The notes under the pieces are model-generated. The model did no database searches and was not told where the DNA came from. It was given only the letters and a program-made list of their open reading frames with translations. Shown here piece after piece: positions 51,177 through 60,815 of a stretch of 64,000 nucleotides of DNA (positions within the stretch are counted from its first letter, which is position 1; the number at the start of each line of letters is the position of its first letter). This DNA comes from JANQPD01 sp963715655 (GTDB lineage Bacteria > Bacteroidota > Bacteroidia > Flavobacteriales > Schleiferiaceae). A program made the position numbers and the translations under genes. The stretch covers positions 496,001 to 560,000 of the forward strand of contig OY970262.1 in assembly GCA_963715655.1 (NCBI GenBank). Direction: 5' to 3'.

Positions 51177-53024
51177 TTATTCTATAATTTCTGCTGCTTC
51201 GCTTTTCGCGATGGTTTTATTGGCCGGAGCAGGTATATAGGCTAGTCTATCTCCTTTGCTAAAGCCCGGCATTTCACGCAGTATAATTTCTGGCTCACCA
51301 CCATCATCTAAGATAAAAAGTGGAATGATGCGGTTTCTGTGCTTCTTCAAAATGTTTTCGTAGGCTTCCCTATCAGCGCAAGGCTCCACAATTATTTCTT
51401 GCTGTGCACGTATGGCTTGCGCCAAATTTATATAATCTACATGCCCTTCAAACAAAATACCCTTTGGTAGTTCTAGTTCTTTTAACTCCAATTCCTTTTT
51501 GGTAGCTATCCTATATACTTTATCCTCTCCAAATTCTGTTTGAAACCATTTGCAAGCCAGGCTATTAATTTCCGAGCTGCTTGTCATGGCCATTAGTTTA
51601 CCAATACTCGTCAGGTCAATATCTTCAAAAACATTATCGGCCACAATATTGCCTTCATACACATCAAAGCCCATGCGTTTTGCTTCTGCAATGTTTACCC
51701 TAGAGGTATCGGCTAACATTACCGTAACTTTTTGCTCACGTAAAAACTGTGCTAAAAAGCGGGAGTTCTCATTGGCTCCGGCAAACAATACACCTTTAGG
51801 GTCTGCCCGTTCTACTTTTAATAACTTGGCTAAAGGCTTGGCGGTAGAGCCTTGCAGCACTACCGTGCCCACTATCACTAAAAAAGTAAGTGGTAAAATA
51901 AGTTCTGCCTGTTGCGGGTCAATATTAGATGATTCTCCGCTTAATAGCTGAAGTGAAAAAAGTGAAGCTACAGCGGCAGCTACAATTCCCTTTGGCCCTA
52001 CCCAACTCATAAACACAATTTCTTTCCAGTTAAATTTACTTCCCAAGGTGCTAAACCAAACGTAAAGGGGCCTAATTATAAAAATTACCACGGCAAATAA
52101 AGCAATTGCCGGCCAGCCGAGCTTTTCAATTTGCTCCATGTCAATACGTGTACTTAATAAAATAAAGAGTACAGAAATTAAAATCACACTTACATCTTCT
52201 TTAAAAGAGAGTATTTTATTGAACTCTTCCACCTTAATATTAGCCAATACAATACCCATAAAAGTAGCAGCCATTAAGCCTGCTTCGGGGTGAATAAGTT
52301 CTGAAAAGGTAAAAGCAAAAATTACCAAGCCAAGCGAAAAAATATTACGTAAATAGGATGGAATACGATTTTTGCGGAGCGCCCAGCGTAAGAATAATGC
52401 GGCTAATCCGCCTACCACTATTCCACTTGAAATGGTGATGAAAAATTCCTTGAAAACTTCTAGTGTGTCGCTATTTTCAAAATGCGTGGTTTGTATAAAC
52501 TCATATACCAAAACGGCAATTAAGGCACCTAACGGATCTACAAGAATACCTTCCCATTTTAATACGTTGTTAATTTTTTCATTGGGCCGTGTGTTACGCA
52601 AAATGGGTAATACTACGGTGGGCCCTGATACAATGATGAGCGCGCCAAAAAGGAAGGCTAATCTATAATCTAAACCTAAAAAGTAATGCGCGGCAAAACC
52701 ACCGCCTATTAAGGTAACAAGCGGGCCTACAATTAATAGATTTCTAACGGTGCCTGCTTGATGACGAATTTCTGAAATTTTTAGCGTGAGGCCGCCTTCA
52801 AATAAAATTACACCTACCGAAATAGAAACGAAAGAGAAAAGAAAATCACCCGAGAAAATATCATCACCGTTTAGCAGTTTATCTCCGTAAGGGGTTAAAA
52901 AAGTAGAGAGCGGGCCAAAGGCCAAACCTATAATAATGAGGGGTAAAATGGCCGGAACCTTTATTTTCCAAGCCAACCATTGTGCTACCACACTCAATAC
53001 TAAAATACTAGCTAATTCTATCAT
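51177..53024 (-). CDS. Cation:proton antiporter with TrkA-N domain
   Basis: A 615-residue inner-membrane antiporter. The first ~400 residues are the CPA-type transmembrane domain, with about 12 helices and the conserved VDPLGALIAVL near 162, plus the TFMGIVLANI segment. The cytoplasmic C-terminal half has an RCK/TrkA-N nucleotide-binding fold beginning VLFAGANENSRFL near 415, then a second TrkA-C-like part. This resembles the RCK-regulated Na+(K+)/H+ exchangers of Bacteroidota. It is first in a two-gene unit with the aldo/keto reductase. Confidence 0.9.
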   Translation of the reverse strand: MIELASILVLSVVAQWLAWKIKVPAILPLIIIGLAFGPLSTFLTPYGDKLLNGDDIFSGDFLFSFVSISVGVILFEGGLTLKISEIRHQAGTVRNLLIVGPLVTLIGGGFAAHYFLGLDYRLAFLFGALIIVSGPTVVLPILRNTRPNEKINNVLKWEGILVDPLGALIAVLVYEFIQTTHFENSDTLEVFKEFFITISSGIVVGGLAALFLRWALRKNRIPSYLRNIFSLGLVIFAFTFSELIHPEAGLMAATFMGIVLANIKVEEFNKILSFKEDVSVILISVLFILLSTRIDMEQIEKLGWPAIALFAVVIFIIRPLYVWFSTLGSKFNWKEIVFMSWVGPKGIVAAAVASLFSLQLLSGESSNIDPQQAELILPLTFLVIVGTVVLQGSTAKPLAKLLKVERADPKGVLFAGANENSRFLAQFLREQKVTVMLADTSRVNIAEAKRMGFDVYEGNIVADNVFEDIDLTSIGKLMAMTSSSEINSLACKWFQTEFGEDKVYRIATKKELELKELELPKGILFEGHVDYINLAQAIRAQQEIIVEPCADREAYENILKKHRNRIIPLFILDDGGEPEIILREMPGFSKGDRLAYIPAPANKTIAKSEAAEIIE

Positions 53025-53086
53025 ACGGTTGTTTTTCTGGGGAAAAGATATAGAAACTCTACCATCTTTTTTAAATGCTACTTAAA

Positions 53087-53285
53087 AACCTGAGTTCGAT
53101 TAATACTAAAAATGAATTAATCTGATAGCTAGTGGTTTAATAGTTTTAAAAGGGCAACCTAGCCCCCCAACCCCGCCAAGGCGGGGGAGTTGCGACACAT
53201 GCAGCAAACTCCCCCTTCGGGGGTTGGGGGGCTTTAGAATAGTTTAAATGCTCATATTTAGTTATATAAAAATCGAACTCAGGTT
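53087..53285. mobile_element. MITE-like element with 15-bp perfect terminal inverted repeats
   Basis: AACCTGAGTTCGATT at the left end is exactly matched by AATCGAACTCAGGTT at the right. Between lies ~170 bases with no coding frame and a nested GC-rich palindrome. Size and shape fit a small non-autonomous element. No target-site duplication is clear, and no second copy is present in this window. The rest of the gap to the adenosyltransferase gene (53286-53582) has only a degenerate GC-rich piece (CCCGCCAAGGCAAGGG near 53434). Confidence 0.45.
53161..53232. repeat. GC-rich palindrome nested in the MITE-like element
   Basis: AGCCCCCCAACCCC and GGGGTTGGGGGGCT are perfect complements; inside are CGCCAAGGCG and CCCCCTTCGGGGG sub-hairpins. 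Such GC-rich clusters are common as dispersed palindromes in Bacteroidota, and the element at 26265-26378 has related arms. Confidence 0.75.
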
Positions 53286-53582
53286 AAAAGCAGACAAACA
53301 CACTGTTTTGTTCATGCTTCAGTTTTTATTAACCTCCGTTTCATTTATATGCACTACTAATCAAAAATTTAATTCTTTTGAGGCTTCCAAATCATGCCAT
53401 TACGGGACTCAGCTGCACGGTAGCCAAAGTACCCGCCAAGGCAAGGGTTTAGGGGGCAGTTTGATGTTCAGTAATTCTTAGCCCTAATTATAAACCTAAT
53501 TGATTTCCATATTAGTTGAACCCTCTTTATTAATTAGGCAGCCGAACATTTTCATATACAATAGTATTACCTCAATAATTTA

Positions 53583-54140
53583 ATGGCAATGAAAGTATAT
53601 ACGAAAACCGGAGATACAGGCGAAACATCTTTGTTTGGCGGCAAGCGTGTAAAAAAGTACAATTTACGGATTGAAAGTTATGGTACCGTGGACGAGCTTA
53701 ATTCTTACTTAGGTGTAATTCGCGATCAACATAAGCATGAAGGTATTGAAGCTACCTTGGTAAACATTCAAAACCGCTTGTTTACGGTTGGTTCTGAATT
53801 GGCGGCAGACCCTGACAAGAAAAATTTAGAAACGCCAAAATTAGATGAAGAGGACATTCTTTTTTTAGAAAAGGAAATTGACGGCATGACGGATGAATTA
53901 GAACCTATGCGCTTTTTTATATTACCGGGTGGCGATTTAGTTGCTTCACACTGCCACGTGGCGCGCACCATTTGCAGGCGTGCTGAGCGCAGGGTTATAG
54001 AGTTACAAGATGCCGAACAAAATGTAGATATGCGCATTGTGGAATACCTAAATAGATTAAGCGATTACCTATTTACCTTAGCGCGGTATTTTACTAAGCT
54101 AAACCATGGTGTAGAAACACCTTGGAAAACAAGAAGTTAA
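53583..54140 (+). CDS. Cob(I)alamin adenosyltransferase (PduO-type)
   Basis: Enzyme that transfers the adenosyl group of ATP to cobalamin to make coenzyme B12. 185 residues with the signature YTKTGDTGETSLFGGKRVKK near the start (ATP-binding loop), VDELNSYLGVIR, and the C-terminal RTICRRAERRVIEL and EYLNRLSDYLFTLARY. Length is normal. The start codon is one of two close ATGs (MAMK). No other cobalamin gene is here and no B12 riboswitch is evident upstream. Confidence 0.94.
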   Translation: MAMKVYTKTGDTGETSLFGGKRVKKYNLRIESYGTVDELNSYLGVIRDQHKHEGIEATLVNIQNRLFTVGSELAADPDKKNLETPKLDEEDILFLEKEIDGMTDELEPMRFFILPGGDLVASHCHVARTICRRAERRVIELQDAEQNVDMRIVEYLNRLSDYLFTLARYFTKLNHGVETPWKTRS

Positions 54141-54169
54141 AAAGAATTTTAAGAATTTTTGCCGTACGC

Positions 54170-54199
54170 TTTGATAAGTGCTGTAAAAATTTACATTTG
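54170..54199 (+). promoter_or_regulatory. Promoter of the DUF2795 gene (TTTG - N18 - TACATTTG)
   Basis: TTTG at 54170-54173 and the exact -7 box TACATTTG at 54192-54199 with 18-base spacing, the best promoter in the window. An AAGGA ribosome-binding site lies seven bases upstream of the ATG. Confidence 0.65.
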
Positions 54200-54222
54200 C
54201 AAAAAATTAAGAAGGATTAAAT

Positions 54223-54447
54223 ATGTACTGGACACTAGAATTAGCGAGTTACTTAAGTGATGCCCCTTGGCCGGCAACCAAAGATGAGCTTATAGATTTT
54301 TCCATCCGTACAGGTGCGCCCTTGGAAGTGGTAGAAAATTTACAAGCCATGGAAGAGGAAGAAGAAGAAGTGTACGAAACTATTGAAGACATTTGGCCGG
54401 ATTATCCCAGCGAAGAGGATTTTCTCTGGAATGAAGATGAATATTAA
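54223..54447 (+). CDS. DUF2795 family protein
   Basis: A 74-residue, strongly acidic protein. The DUF2795 domain is evident in MYWTLELASYLSDAPWPATK (N-terminal), then DELIDFSIRTGAPLEVVENL, followed by a tail rich in Glu and Asp (EEEEEEVYETIEDIWPDYPS). Function unknown. Preceded by a good promoter and RBS and closed by a terminator, so a monocistronic gene. Confidence 0.88.
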   Translation: MYWTLELASYLSDAPWPATKDELIDFSIRTGAPLEVVENLQAMEEEEEEVYETIEDIWPDYPSEEDFLWNEDEY

Positions 54448-54471
54448 AAGCTTTAACCAAGTTTAAAAAAG

Positions 54472-54508
54472 GAAACACCCCATGCCTTGGCACGGGGTGT
54501 TTTTTTAT
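54472..54508 (+). terminator. Rho-independent terminator of the DUF2795 gene
   Basis: AACACCCCATGCC pairs with GGCACGGGGTGTT (one mismatch) and is followed by a T run. Confidence 0.85.
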
Positions 54509-54576
54509 GTGTTTATGCCAAAAAGTCTAGCTGTATTTTATGGAATGCTTTTAGCCTACGGCCTCACTACGTTGCT

Positions 54577-54584
54577 TACCTTTG
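54577..54584 (+). promoter_or_regulatory. -7 promoter box TACCTTTG of secA
   Basis: Exact TAnnTTTG match giving a leader of about 40 bases before secA; the -33 region is T-rich but not a clear TTG. Confidence 0.5.
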
Positions 54585-54625
54585 GCAACCCTATATTATT
54601 ATTGAATTACTGATTTTATCAAGAT

Positions 54626-57600
54626 ATGATTACCGATTTTATTCAGAAACTGTTTGGCTCTAAGAGCGATAAGGACATAAAAGAAATAAAACCTTACGTA
54701 GATAAGGTAAACGCCATTTACCCTGAAATTGCAGCTTTATCGCATGATGGGCTTCGTGCCAAAACGGCTGAATTTAAAGCCAAAATTAAAGAGGGTGTAA
54801 AACCTCAGGAGGATAAAATTGCCGCACTTGAGAAGCAAATTGAAACCGAAGAAAACATAGAAACCAAAGAAGGTTTGTATGAAGAAATTGACGCTTTAAA
54901 CAAAGAAATTTTTGAAGAGAGCGAAAAGGTGTTAATGGAAATTTTACCTGAAGCTTTTGCGGTAATCAAAGAAACTTCTAAACGCTTATCAGAAAACGAA
55001 ACGCTGGAAGTAACTGCTACCGAATTTGACCGTGAACTTGATAAAACCCTTGATGCCCTTAGTATTGATGGTGATAAAGCCATTTGGAAAAATGAATGGA
55101 CAGCAGCCGGAAGCCTTATAAAATGGAATATGGTGCACTATGATGTGCAGCTTATTGGTGGTGTTGTTTTACATAGCGGTTCTATTGCAGAAATGGCTAC
55201 GGGAGAAGGTAAAACCTTGGTGGCTACTTTACCTATGTACTTAAATGCCCTTACGGGAAAAGGGGTACACCTTGTAACGGTAAACGATTATTTGGCGCGT
55301 AGAGATAGCGAGTGGATGGGCCCTTTGTTTCAATTTCATGGCCTTTCTATTGATTGTATTGACAAGCACCGCCCAAATTCTGACGAAAGAAGAAAAGCTT
55401 ACCACGCGGATATAACGTACGGAACAAATAACGAGTTTGGTTTTGATTACTTGCGTGATAACATGAGTCGCAATCCGGAAGATTTAGTGCAGCGTCCGCA
55501 CAACTACGCCATTGTAGATGAGGTGGATTCTGTATTGATTGATGATGCGCGTACACCGTTAATCATTTCGGGGCCAACCCCTAAAGGAGATTTGCATGAG
55601 TTTAATGAGCTAAAGCCACACGTTTCTAAATTGGTAACGGCTCAAAAAGCTTTGGCACAAAAAGAACTTAAAGAAGCTAAAGATTTAATTACAGCCGGAG
55701 ACACCAAAGAGGGCGGCACCAAATTATTGCGCGCCCACCGTGGTTTTCCAAAAAGCAAAGCACTTATTAAATTTTTAAGTGAAGATGGTATGCGCGTGTT
55801 ACTCCAAAAAACGGAGAACAATTACATGCAGGAGCAAAGCAAGCACATGCACATTGTAGATGATGAGCTTTACTTTACCATTGATGAAAAAAACAACCAA
55901 ATTGACCTTACCGATAAGGGTATTGATTTACTGAGCGAAGGTGCGCAAAACCGTGAGTTCTTTTTAATGCCCGATATTGCCGGAGACCTTGCTGACCTTG
56001 ATAAAAAAGGCTTAGAAGGTATTGAAAGAGCCGAAGCACGTGAAGAATTAATGCGCACGTTTAGCATTCAAAGTGAGCGCATCCATACCATGAACCAGTT
56101 GCTAAAAGCATACGCACTTTTTGAAAAGGACGTGGAGTATGTAATAATGGAAAACAAGGTGAAAATTGTGGATGAGCAAACCGGGCGTATTATGGAAGGC
56201 CGCAGGTATTCTGATGGATTGCACCAAGCCATTGAAGCGAAAGAAAATGTAAAAATTGAAGCCGCCACACAAACCTATGCTACCGTTACGTTGCAAAATT
56301 ATTTCCGCATGTACAACAAGCTAAGCGGTATGACGGGTACTGCCGAAACGGAAGCTGGTGAATTTTACGATATTTATAAATTGGAGGTAACGGTAATTCC
56401 TACCAACCGCCCAATTGCGCGTGATGACCGTGAGGATATGGTGTACAAAACCAAGCGCGAGAAATATAACGGGATTATTGAAGAAATTAACACCTTGGTA
56501 GAGGCCAAGCGTCCGGTGCTAGTGGGTACCACTTCCGTGGAGATTTCCGAACTTTTGAGTAGAGCCTTAAATCTTAGAAAAATTAAGCATAACGTGCTTA
56601 ACGCAAAGTTGCACCAAAAAGAAGCGGAAATTGTAGCCGAAGCTGGTATTCCCGGAAATGTAACCATTGCCACCAACATGGCGGGTAGGGGTACGGATAT
56701 TAAATTAAGTAAAGAAGCAAAAGAAGCTGGTGGTTTGGCCATTATTGGCACGGAGCGCCATGACTCTAGGCGTGTAGATAGGCAGTTGCGTGGACGTGCT
56801 GGTCGCCAAGGTGACCCGGGTAGCTCACAGTTTTTTGTGAGTTTAGAAGATAACCTTATGCGTTTGTTTAACTCTGAGCGTGTAGCCAAGTTGATGGACA
56901 GAATGGGCCTAAAAGAAGGCGAAGTTATTCAGCACAGCATGGTTTCTAAATCTATAGAACGTGCCCAGAAAAAGGTGGAAGAAAACAACTTTGGTGTACG
57001 TAAGCGTTTGCTTGAGTATGATGATGTAATGAACGCACAGCGTGAAGTAATTTACAAGCGAAGAAGGCACGCCCTTTACGGAGAGCGTATGCAAGTAGAT
57101 ATTGCCAATAGTTTTTATGATACCTGTGAAAGCATTATTAATGAGCATCATCCCGCTAAGGATTTTGGCGCTTTTCAATTGGATATGGCGCGCATTTTTA
57201 CGGCTGATAGTCCATTTACCGAAGAGGAATTTGCTAAAGGAAATGGCAACGTTTTAGCAAATGAACTTTACGATAAAATGCTGAAAGCTTACGCAGAGAA
57301 AAACAAACGCGTGGCTAAGTTGAGTATGCCGGTTATTAAAAATGTATTCCAAAATCAAGGCGATAAATTTGAAAACATTGTAATACCGTTTACGGATGGC
57401 ACTAAGGGTTTACAAGTGGTTACCAATCTTAAAAAAGCTTACGAAAGTGAAGGGGTGCAGCTAATTAAAGATTTTGAAAAGAACATTACCCTAGCCATTA
57501 TTGATGATAGTTGGAAGGAGCACTTGCGTGATATGGACGACCTCCGCCAAAGCGTACAAGGTGCGGTTTATGAGCAAAAAGATCCGCTTTTAATTTACAA

Positions 57601-57967
57601 GTTTGAAGCCTTTGAGTTGTTTAAAGCTATGATTGATAAGAGTAACCGAGAAATCGTTTCCTTTTTATTTAAAGGTCAGCTACCAAGCCAAGATCCTAAC
57701 CAAGTGCAGCAAGCCCAAGCACCGCGCAGAAATGAGTTAGATAATTTACAAACTTCACATGATGAGCTGGCCACCGGAGGTGGAGGAAGCGAGCCGCAGC
57801 AACCGCGCGAAAAGCCAAAATTACAACCGGTGGTAAACCAAGGTAAAGCGTATGGCAGAAACGATGTGGTAACCATTCAAAACTTAACTACGGGAGAAAA
57901 GCAGGAAATTAAATATAAAAAAGCCGAAGCCATGTTAAGCGGAAATCAATGGACGCTTATTGATTGA
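54626..57967 (+). CDS. secA: Preprotein translocase ATPase SecA
   Basis: The motor that drives proteins through SecYEG, 1113 residues. Walker A is MATGEGKT (K196), motif II is VDEVDSVLIDDARTP, and the helicase-like domain II has TNMAGRGTDIKL and QLRGRAGRQGDPGSS. Preprotein-binding and helical scaffold regions follow. It is longer than the ~900-residue E. coli protein because of an N-terminal insert (acidic, about 60-125) and an insert near residue 345, as usual in Bacteroidota. The C-terminal Cys-rich zinc motif is absent; the end is a Gly/Gln-rich linker and a short conserved peptide. Confidence 0.97.
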   Translation: MITDFIQKLFGSKSDKDIKEIKPYVDKVNAIYPEIAALSHDGLRAKTAEFKAKIKEGVKPQEDKIAALEKQIETEENIETKEGLYEEIDALNKEIFEESEKVLMEILPEAFAVIKETSKRLSENETLEVTATEFDRELDKTLDALSIDGDKAIWKNEWTAAGSLIKWNMVHYDVQLIGGVVLHSGSIAEMATGEGKTLVATLPMYLNALTGKGVHLVTVNDYLARRDSEWMGPLFQFHGLSIDCIDKHRPNSDERRKAYHADITYGTNNEFGFDYLRDNMSRNPEDLVQRPHNYAIVDEVDSVLIDDARTPLIISGPTPKGDLHEFNELKPHVSKLVTAQKALAQKELKEAKDLITAGDTKEGGTKLLRAHRGFPKSKALIKFLSEDGMRVLLQKTENNYMQEQSKHMHIVDDELYFTIDEKNNQIDLTDKGIDLLSEGAQNREFFLMPDIAGDLADLDKKGLEGIERAEAREELMRTFSIQSERIHTMNQLLKAYALFEKDVEYVIMENKVKIVDEQTGRIMEGRRYSDGLHQAIEAKENVKIEAATQTYATVTLQNYFRMYNKLSGMTGTAETEAGEFYDIYKLEVTVIPTNRPIARDDREDMVYKTKREKYNGIIEEINTLVEAKRPVLVGTTSVEISELLSRALNLRKIKHNVLNAKLHQKEAEIVAEAGIPGNVTIATNMAGRGTDIKLSKEAKEAGGLAIIGTERHDSRRVDRQLRGRAGRQGDPGSSQFFVSLEDNLMRLFNSERVAKLMDRMGLKEGEVIQHSMVSKSIERAQKKVEENNFGVRKRLLEYDDVMNAQREVIYKRRRHALYGERMQVDIANSFYDTCESIINEHHPAKDFGAFQLDMARIFTADSPFTEEEFAKGNGNVLANELYDKMLKAYAEKNKRVAKLSMPVIKNVFQNQGDKFENIVIPFTDGTKGLQVVTNLKKAYESEGVQLIKDFEKNITLAIIDDSWKEHLRDMDDLRQSVQGAVYEQKDPLLIYKFEAFELFKAMIDKSNREIVSFLFKGQLPSQDPNQVQQAQAPRRNELDNLQTSHDELATGGGGSEPQQPREKPKLQPVVNQGKAYGRNDVVTIQNLTTGEKQEIKYKKAEAMLSGNQWTLID

Positions 57968-58019
57968 TGAACTATTGCTGGATTGAGGTGGTTGTAGGTA
58001 TATAACAAAATAACACATA

Positions 58020-58496
58020 ATGAAGATTTTAGGAAAAGTGATTTTAGGAGCGAGCGTTTTGGTGTTGGTTTCATGTAAATCAGGTGTAACCTTACAGCAA
58101 TTGCAGAAGCAGGAAACGGAAACAAGAGAAGAACTTATTGAGGTTCAGGAAGAGCTGAAAAAGTTGGTGGATATGAAGGAGCAATATTCCGTAGATGGGA
58201 AAAAAGCGGCTGTTGCTGACGCTAACGACCGTCTTAATGATATTGATAAGGAAATTGACAACCTTGAATCTGTAAAGAAAAGTGAAAATTCTGGCGCTAG
58301 CGGTGCTGCTAAAGAAGGAATTTCTTCTTTAAAAGGTGAACAACAAAAGCTAAAAACGGAAATTTCTAGAATGGAAGCTATGCCAAAAGAAAACTGGGCG
58401 GCATCTTTAGAGTCCATAAACCAAAGTATAAAAGCGCTAGAAATGGAAGTAAATAAAATTATGCAGAACGTAAAAAATAAAGAAGCATCTAAATAA
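58020..58496 (+). CDS. Coiled-coil lipoprotein, 158 aa
   Basis: Not recognised. A lipoprotein signal ends LVLVSCKSG (C19). The mature part is almost all charged coiled-coil, with heptad-like runs (LQQLQKQETETREELIEVQE, then LNDIDKEIDNLESVKKSEN) and a Gly/Ala/Ser break in the middle (GASGAAKEG). It could be a periplasmic spacer or structural protein. It is followed by a terminator and not linked to secA by an obvious operon. Confidence 0.75.
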   Translation: MKILGKVILGASVLVLVSCKSGVTLQQLQKQETETREELIEVQEELKKLVDMKEQYSVDGKKAAVADANDRLNDIDKEIDNLESVKKSENSGASGAAKEGISSLKGEQQKLKTEISRMEAMPKENWAASLESINQSIKALEMEVNKIMQNVKNKEASK

Positions 58497-58530
58497 GACT
58501 TCGCGTTAAAGCTTAATTAGTAAGCGTTTA

Positions 58531-58569
58531 AAAAATAACCCCGTCCAAATTGGTCGGGGTTTTTTATTT
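58531..58569 (+). terminator. Rho-independent terminator after the coiled-coil lipoprotein gene
   Basis: AACCCCGTCC/GGTCGGGGTT stem (one T-T mismatch) with a short A/T loop and a T run. Confidence 0.85.
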
Positions 58570-58642
58570 TTATGGTAATCTAAGGCAACCTTAGCTATTT
58601 ATTACGTCTATCTTTATATCAACAACCCACACAAACTAAATT

Positions 58643-59263
58643 TTGGCTACTAAACCAGAACATATTATTCACGTAGAAGACCTTGGTGCTTATGTACCAA
58701 CGCGTGAAGTGTTGCTTGGCAATAGCGAAACCGAGTTGGTGGCTGCTTGCAAAGCTGGTAAGCGTGTAGCGCAAAAAAGAATTTATGAGTTGTTTGCCGG
58801 AAAAATGGTAAATGTTTGTCGCAGATATGCGAAAGACAGGGAACAAGCGCAGGATTTTATGCACGATGGATTTATCAAGGTGTTTTTAAACATGGAAAAA
58901 TTCAGAGAGGAATCAAGCTTAGAAACTTGGATTACCCGCATAATGATAAACAACAGCATTAGCGCAATTAAAAAAGAAGTGCGCAAGGGTATAAAAGTAG
59001 ATTTAGAAAACGTAAAATTAAAAGCCAGTGATGAACAAGATTTTGATATTGCTCAACCAAAGCAAATTTCAGTTAACCAAGTGGTTACTACCATGGAACA
59101 GCTACCAATTGGTTACCGTACCGTGCTAAGCATGTACGTGTTAGATGGATTTACCCACAATGAAATTGCACAGCAATTGGGCATAAAAGAAGGAACGAGT
59201 AAAAGTCAATTAGCAAAAGCAAAAAAGATGTTAGCCAACCTTTTAAGAGAGGCTTACTTATAG
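58643..59263 (+). CDS. ECF-type RNA polymerase sigma factor
   Basis: A 206-residue group 4 sigma factor. Region 2 spans about 30-95 (LVAACKAGKRVAQKRIYELF, then DFMHDGFIKVFLNMEKF), region 4 about 145-205 (LPIGYRTVLSMYVLDGFTHN and IAQQLGIKEGTSKSQLAKAK). No ATG is available before region 2, and an in-frame stop lies six bases upstream of the TTG chosen, so TTG is the likely start. It is followed by a membrane protein gene after a one-base gap, which is probably its partner. Confidence 0.9.
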   Translation: MATKPEHIIHVEDLGAYVPTREVLLGNSETELVAACKAGKRVAQKRIYELFAGKMVNVCRRYAKDREQAQDFMHDGFIKVFLNMEKFREESSLETWITRIMINNSISAIKKEVRKGIKVDLENVKLKASDEQDFDIAQPKQISVNQVVTTMEQLPIGYRTVLSMYVLDGFTHNEIAQQLGIKEGTSKSQLAKAKKMLANLLREAYL

Positions 59264-59264
59264 A

Positions 59265-60815
59265 ATGAGTTCAAAAAACAACATAGAAGATTTTTTAAAG
59301 GACAAGTTTACTGAGCTTGACAATGCCCCTATGAATGATTGGGGAGCGTTTGAGAAAAAGCTGAACCGTGCCTTATGGTTTAGCAGAGCACGCAGTATGG
59401 CAGCCTTTAGTTTATTTATTTTGGCTTTAGTTGCCGGCTTTAATTCTATTCAAAACATAGGAGAAACTAAGGCACTTGGTGTGCAAGAAGAAAACTATCA
59501 ATTAGAAGAGCTTAAAGCCAAGCCAACTGAAAACACGCAGGATGTTTTACTGTATCGTAGCCAGCCTGAAGAAACGGATTTAAAGAATTTTAAGAAAAAT
59601 AATTTATCGAGCAAGTCGAAACCCTTTGCAGGCGAGCAGGCAGCTATTTCTAATAGCACAAAAGTTAAGCATACCGCTGCTAAAACAGATATAAAAGAAG
59701 AAAAAGTACGTGCAGTGGCAATCTTAGAAAATAAGCAAGCTACTTATAATGCAGCGATAGTTGCCGCTCCGGTAAAGCAAGCAAAAGCAGTAGTTTTAAC
59801 CGATGTTTCAGATATAAATACGGAAAATACCATTACTGATGAAGTGGAGCAAATAGAGGTTAGTAACGAAAAACCTGTTGTTAATAATATTCCTGTGCTT
59901 CAGCAAAAAGATTTTACACCTGTAGTAGAAATGCAAAGCGCTTCCGAAATATTTATGTTTACCGAACAAGGAGAACTTATACCAAGGCGTAATATGCTTG
60001 ATTTAGATTTTGCGCGTAATGGAGCCTTCCTTTTGGGAGGTCCGCGTAGTTTAATGGCACCCATTCCGGTAAACGGATATTCTACCAAAAGGAAAAGATA
60101 TATTAGTCATTTACAGGCGCAAAATCCTTGGAGTTACTCTATAAATGTGTACCCAAATTTTACGTTCAGAAAATTTAGTGTAGATAGAAAGAAGGTGAAT
60201 TTATTGCATCGTGACTTTGTGGATGCCATTGAAGCGTCTGAAAGCCGAGGTTTTAGTTTTAATGTAGGTTTAGAAGTAAGCCGTAGAATAGGTGATATTA
60301 CTTACCTAAACGGAGGTTTTGAATTTATTAGCTACAATACCAACGCTAATTTCAATTTTACCAATTTTAGAGATGCCAATATTGATGCCGCCACAGGAGA
60401 AATTAAAAGTTATAACATTCGTGAAGAGCCGATAGACATTGCTTTTACAGATGAAAATAATTACCACTATTTAAATTTCCCGCTTTCCATTTCGTATCAA
60501 CCTTGGGCTACCAGTCACATTCGTTTAAATTTAGAGGCCGGTGGTAGCTTTATGTATTTTTTAGGCGCTAAAGGGCAAACTATTGATTATACAACTTTAG
60601 ATATTATTGATTTAAGTACAAGAGAATACCGCGAGTATTCAGGTTCTTTCTCCTTAAAAGTGGGTGCCAATTACTACGTTACCGAACGTATAAATTTTGG
60701 ATTTGAACCAACGCTCATGTATTTCACCAACACAATTTATACCGAGGATATGCCCTTTACTGTAATTCCATATTCCGTTGGGTTAAATGTGCACATGCAG
60801 GTTAAGCTAAACTAG
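59265..60815 (+). CDS. Sigma-linked membrane protein: cytoplasmic tip, TM helix and C-terminal barrel-like domain
   Basis: The 516-residue protein starts cytoplasmic (residues 1-45, with DNAPMNDWGAFEKKLNRALW), has one transmembrane helix (AAFSLFILALVAGF, about 48-62), then a ~150-residue low-complexity region, and ends in a ~250-residue beta-rich domain resembling outer-membrane barrels (SINVYPNFTFRKFSV, HLNFPLSISYQPW-like strands, ending NVHMQVKLN). It follows the sigma factor gene with one base between, so an anti-sigma role for the N-terminal part is inferred. No zinc-binding anti-sigma motif is seen. Confidence 0.72.
   Translation: MSSKNNIEDFLKDKFTELDNAPMNDWGAFEKKLNRALWFSRARSMAAFSLFILALVAGFNSIQNIGETKALGVQEENYQLEELKAKPTENTQDVLLYRSQPEETDLKNFKKNNLSSKSKPFAGEQAAISNSTKVKHTAAKTDIKEEKVRAVAILENKQATYNAAIVAAPVKQAKAVVLTDVSDINTENTITDEVEQIEVSNEKPVVNNIPVLQQKDFTPVVEMQSASEIFMFTEQGELIPRRNMLDLDFARNGAFLLGGPRSLMAPIPVNGYSTKRKRYISHLQAQNPWSYSINVYPNFTFRKFSVDRKKVNLLHRDFVDAIEASESRGFSFNVGLEVSRRIGDITYLNGGFEFISYNTNANFNFTNFRDANIDAATGEIKSYNIREEPIDIAFTDENNYHYLNFPLSISYQPWATSHIRLNLEAGGSFMYFLGAKGQTIDYTTLDIIDLSTREYREYSGSFSLKVGANYYVTERINFGFEPTLMYFTNTIYTEDMPFTVIPYSVGLNVHMQVKLN

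Noticed and set aside
53248..53481. 77-codon plus-strand frame
   Set aside because: It begins inside the MITE-like element and crosses its terminal repeat; composition is not protein-like and no ribosome-binding site is seen.
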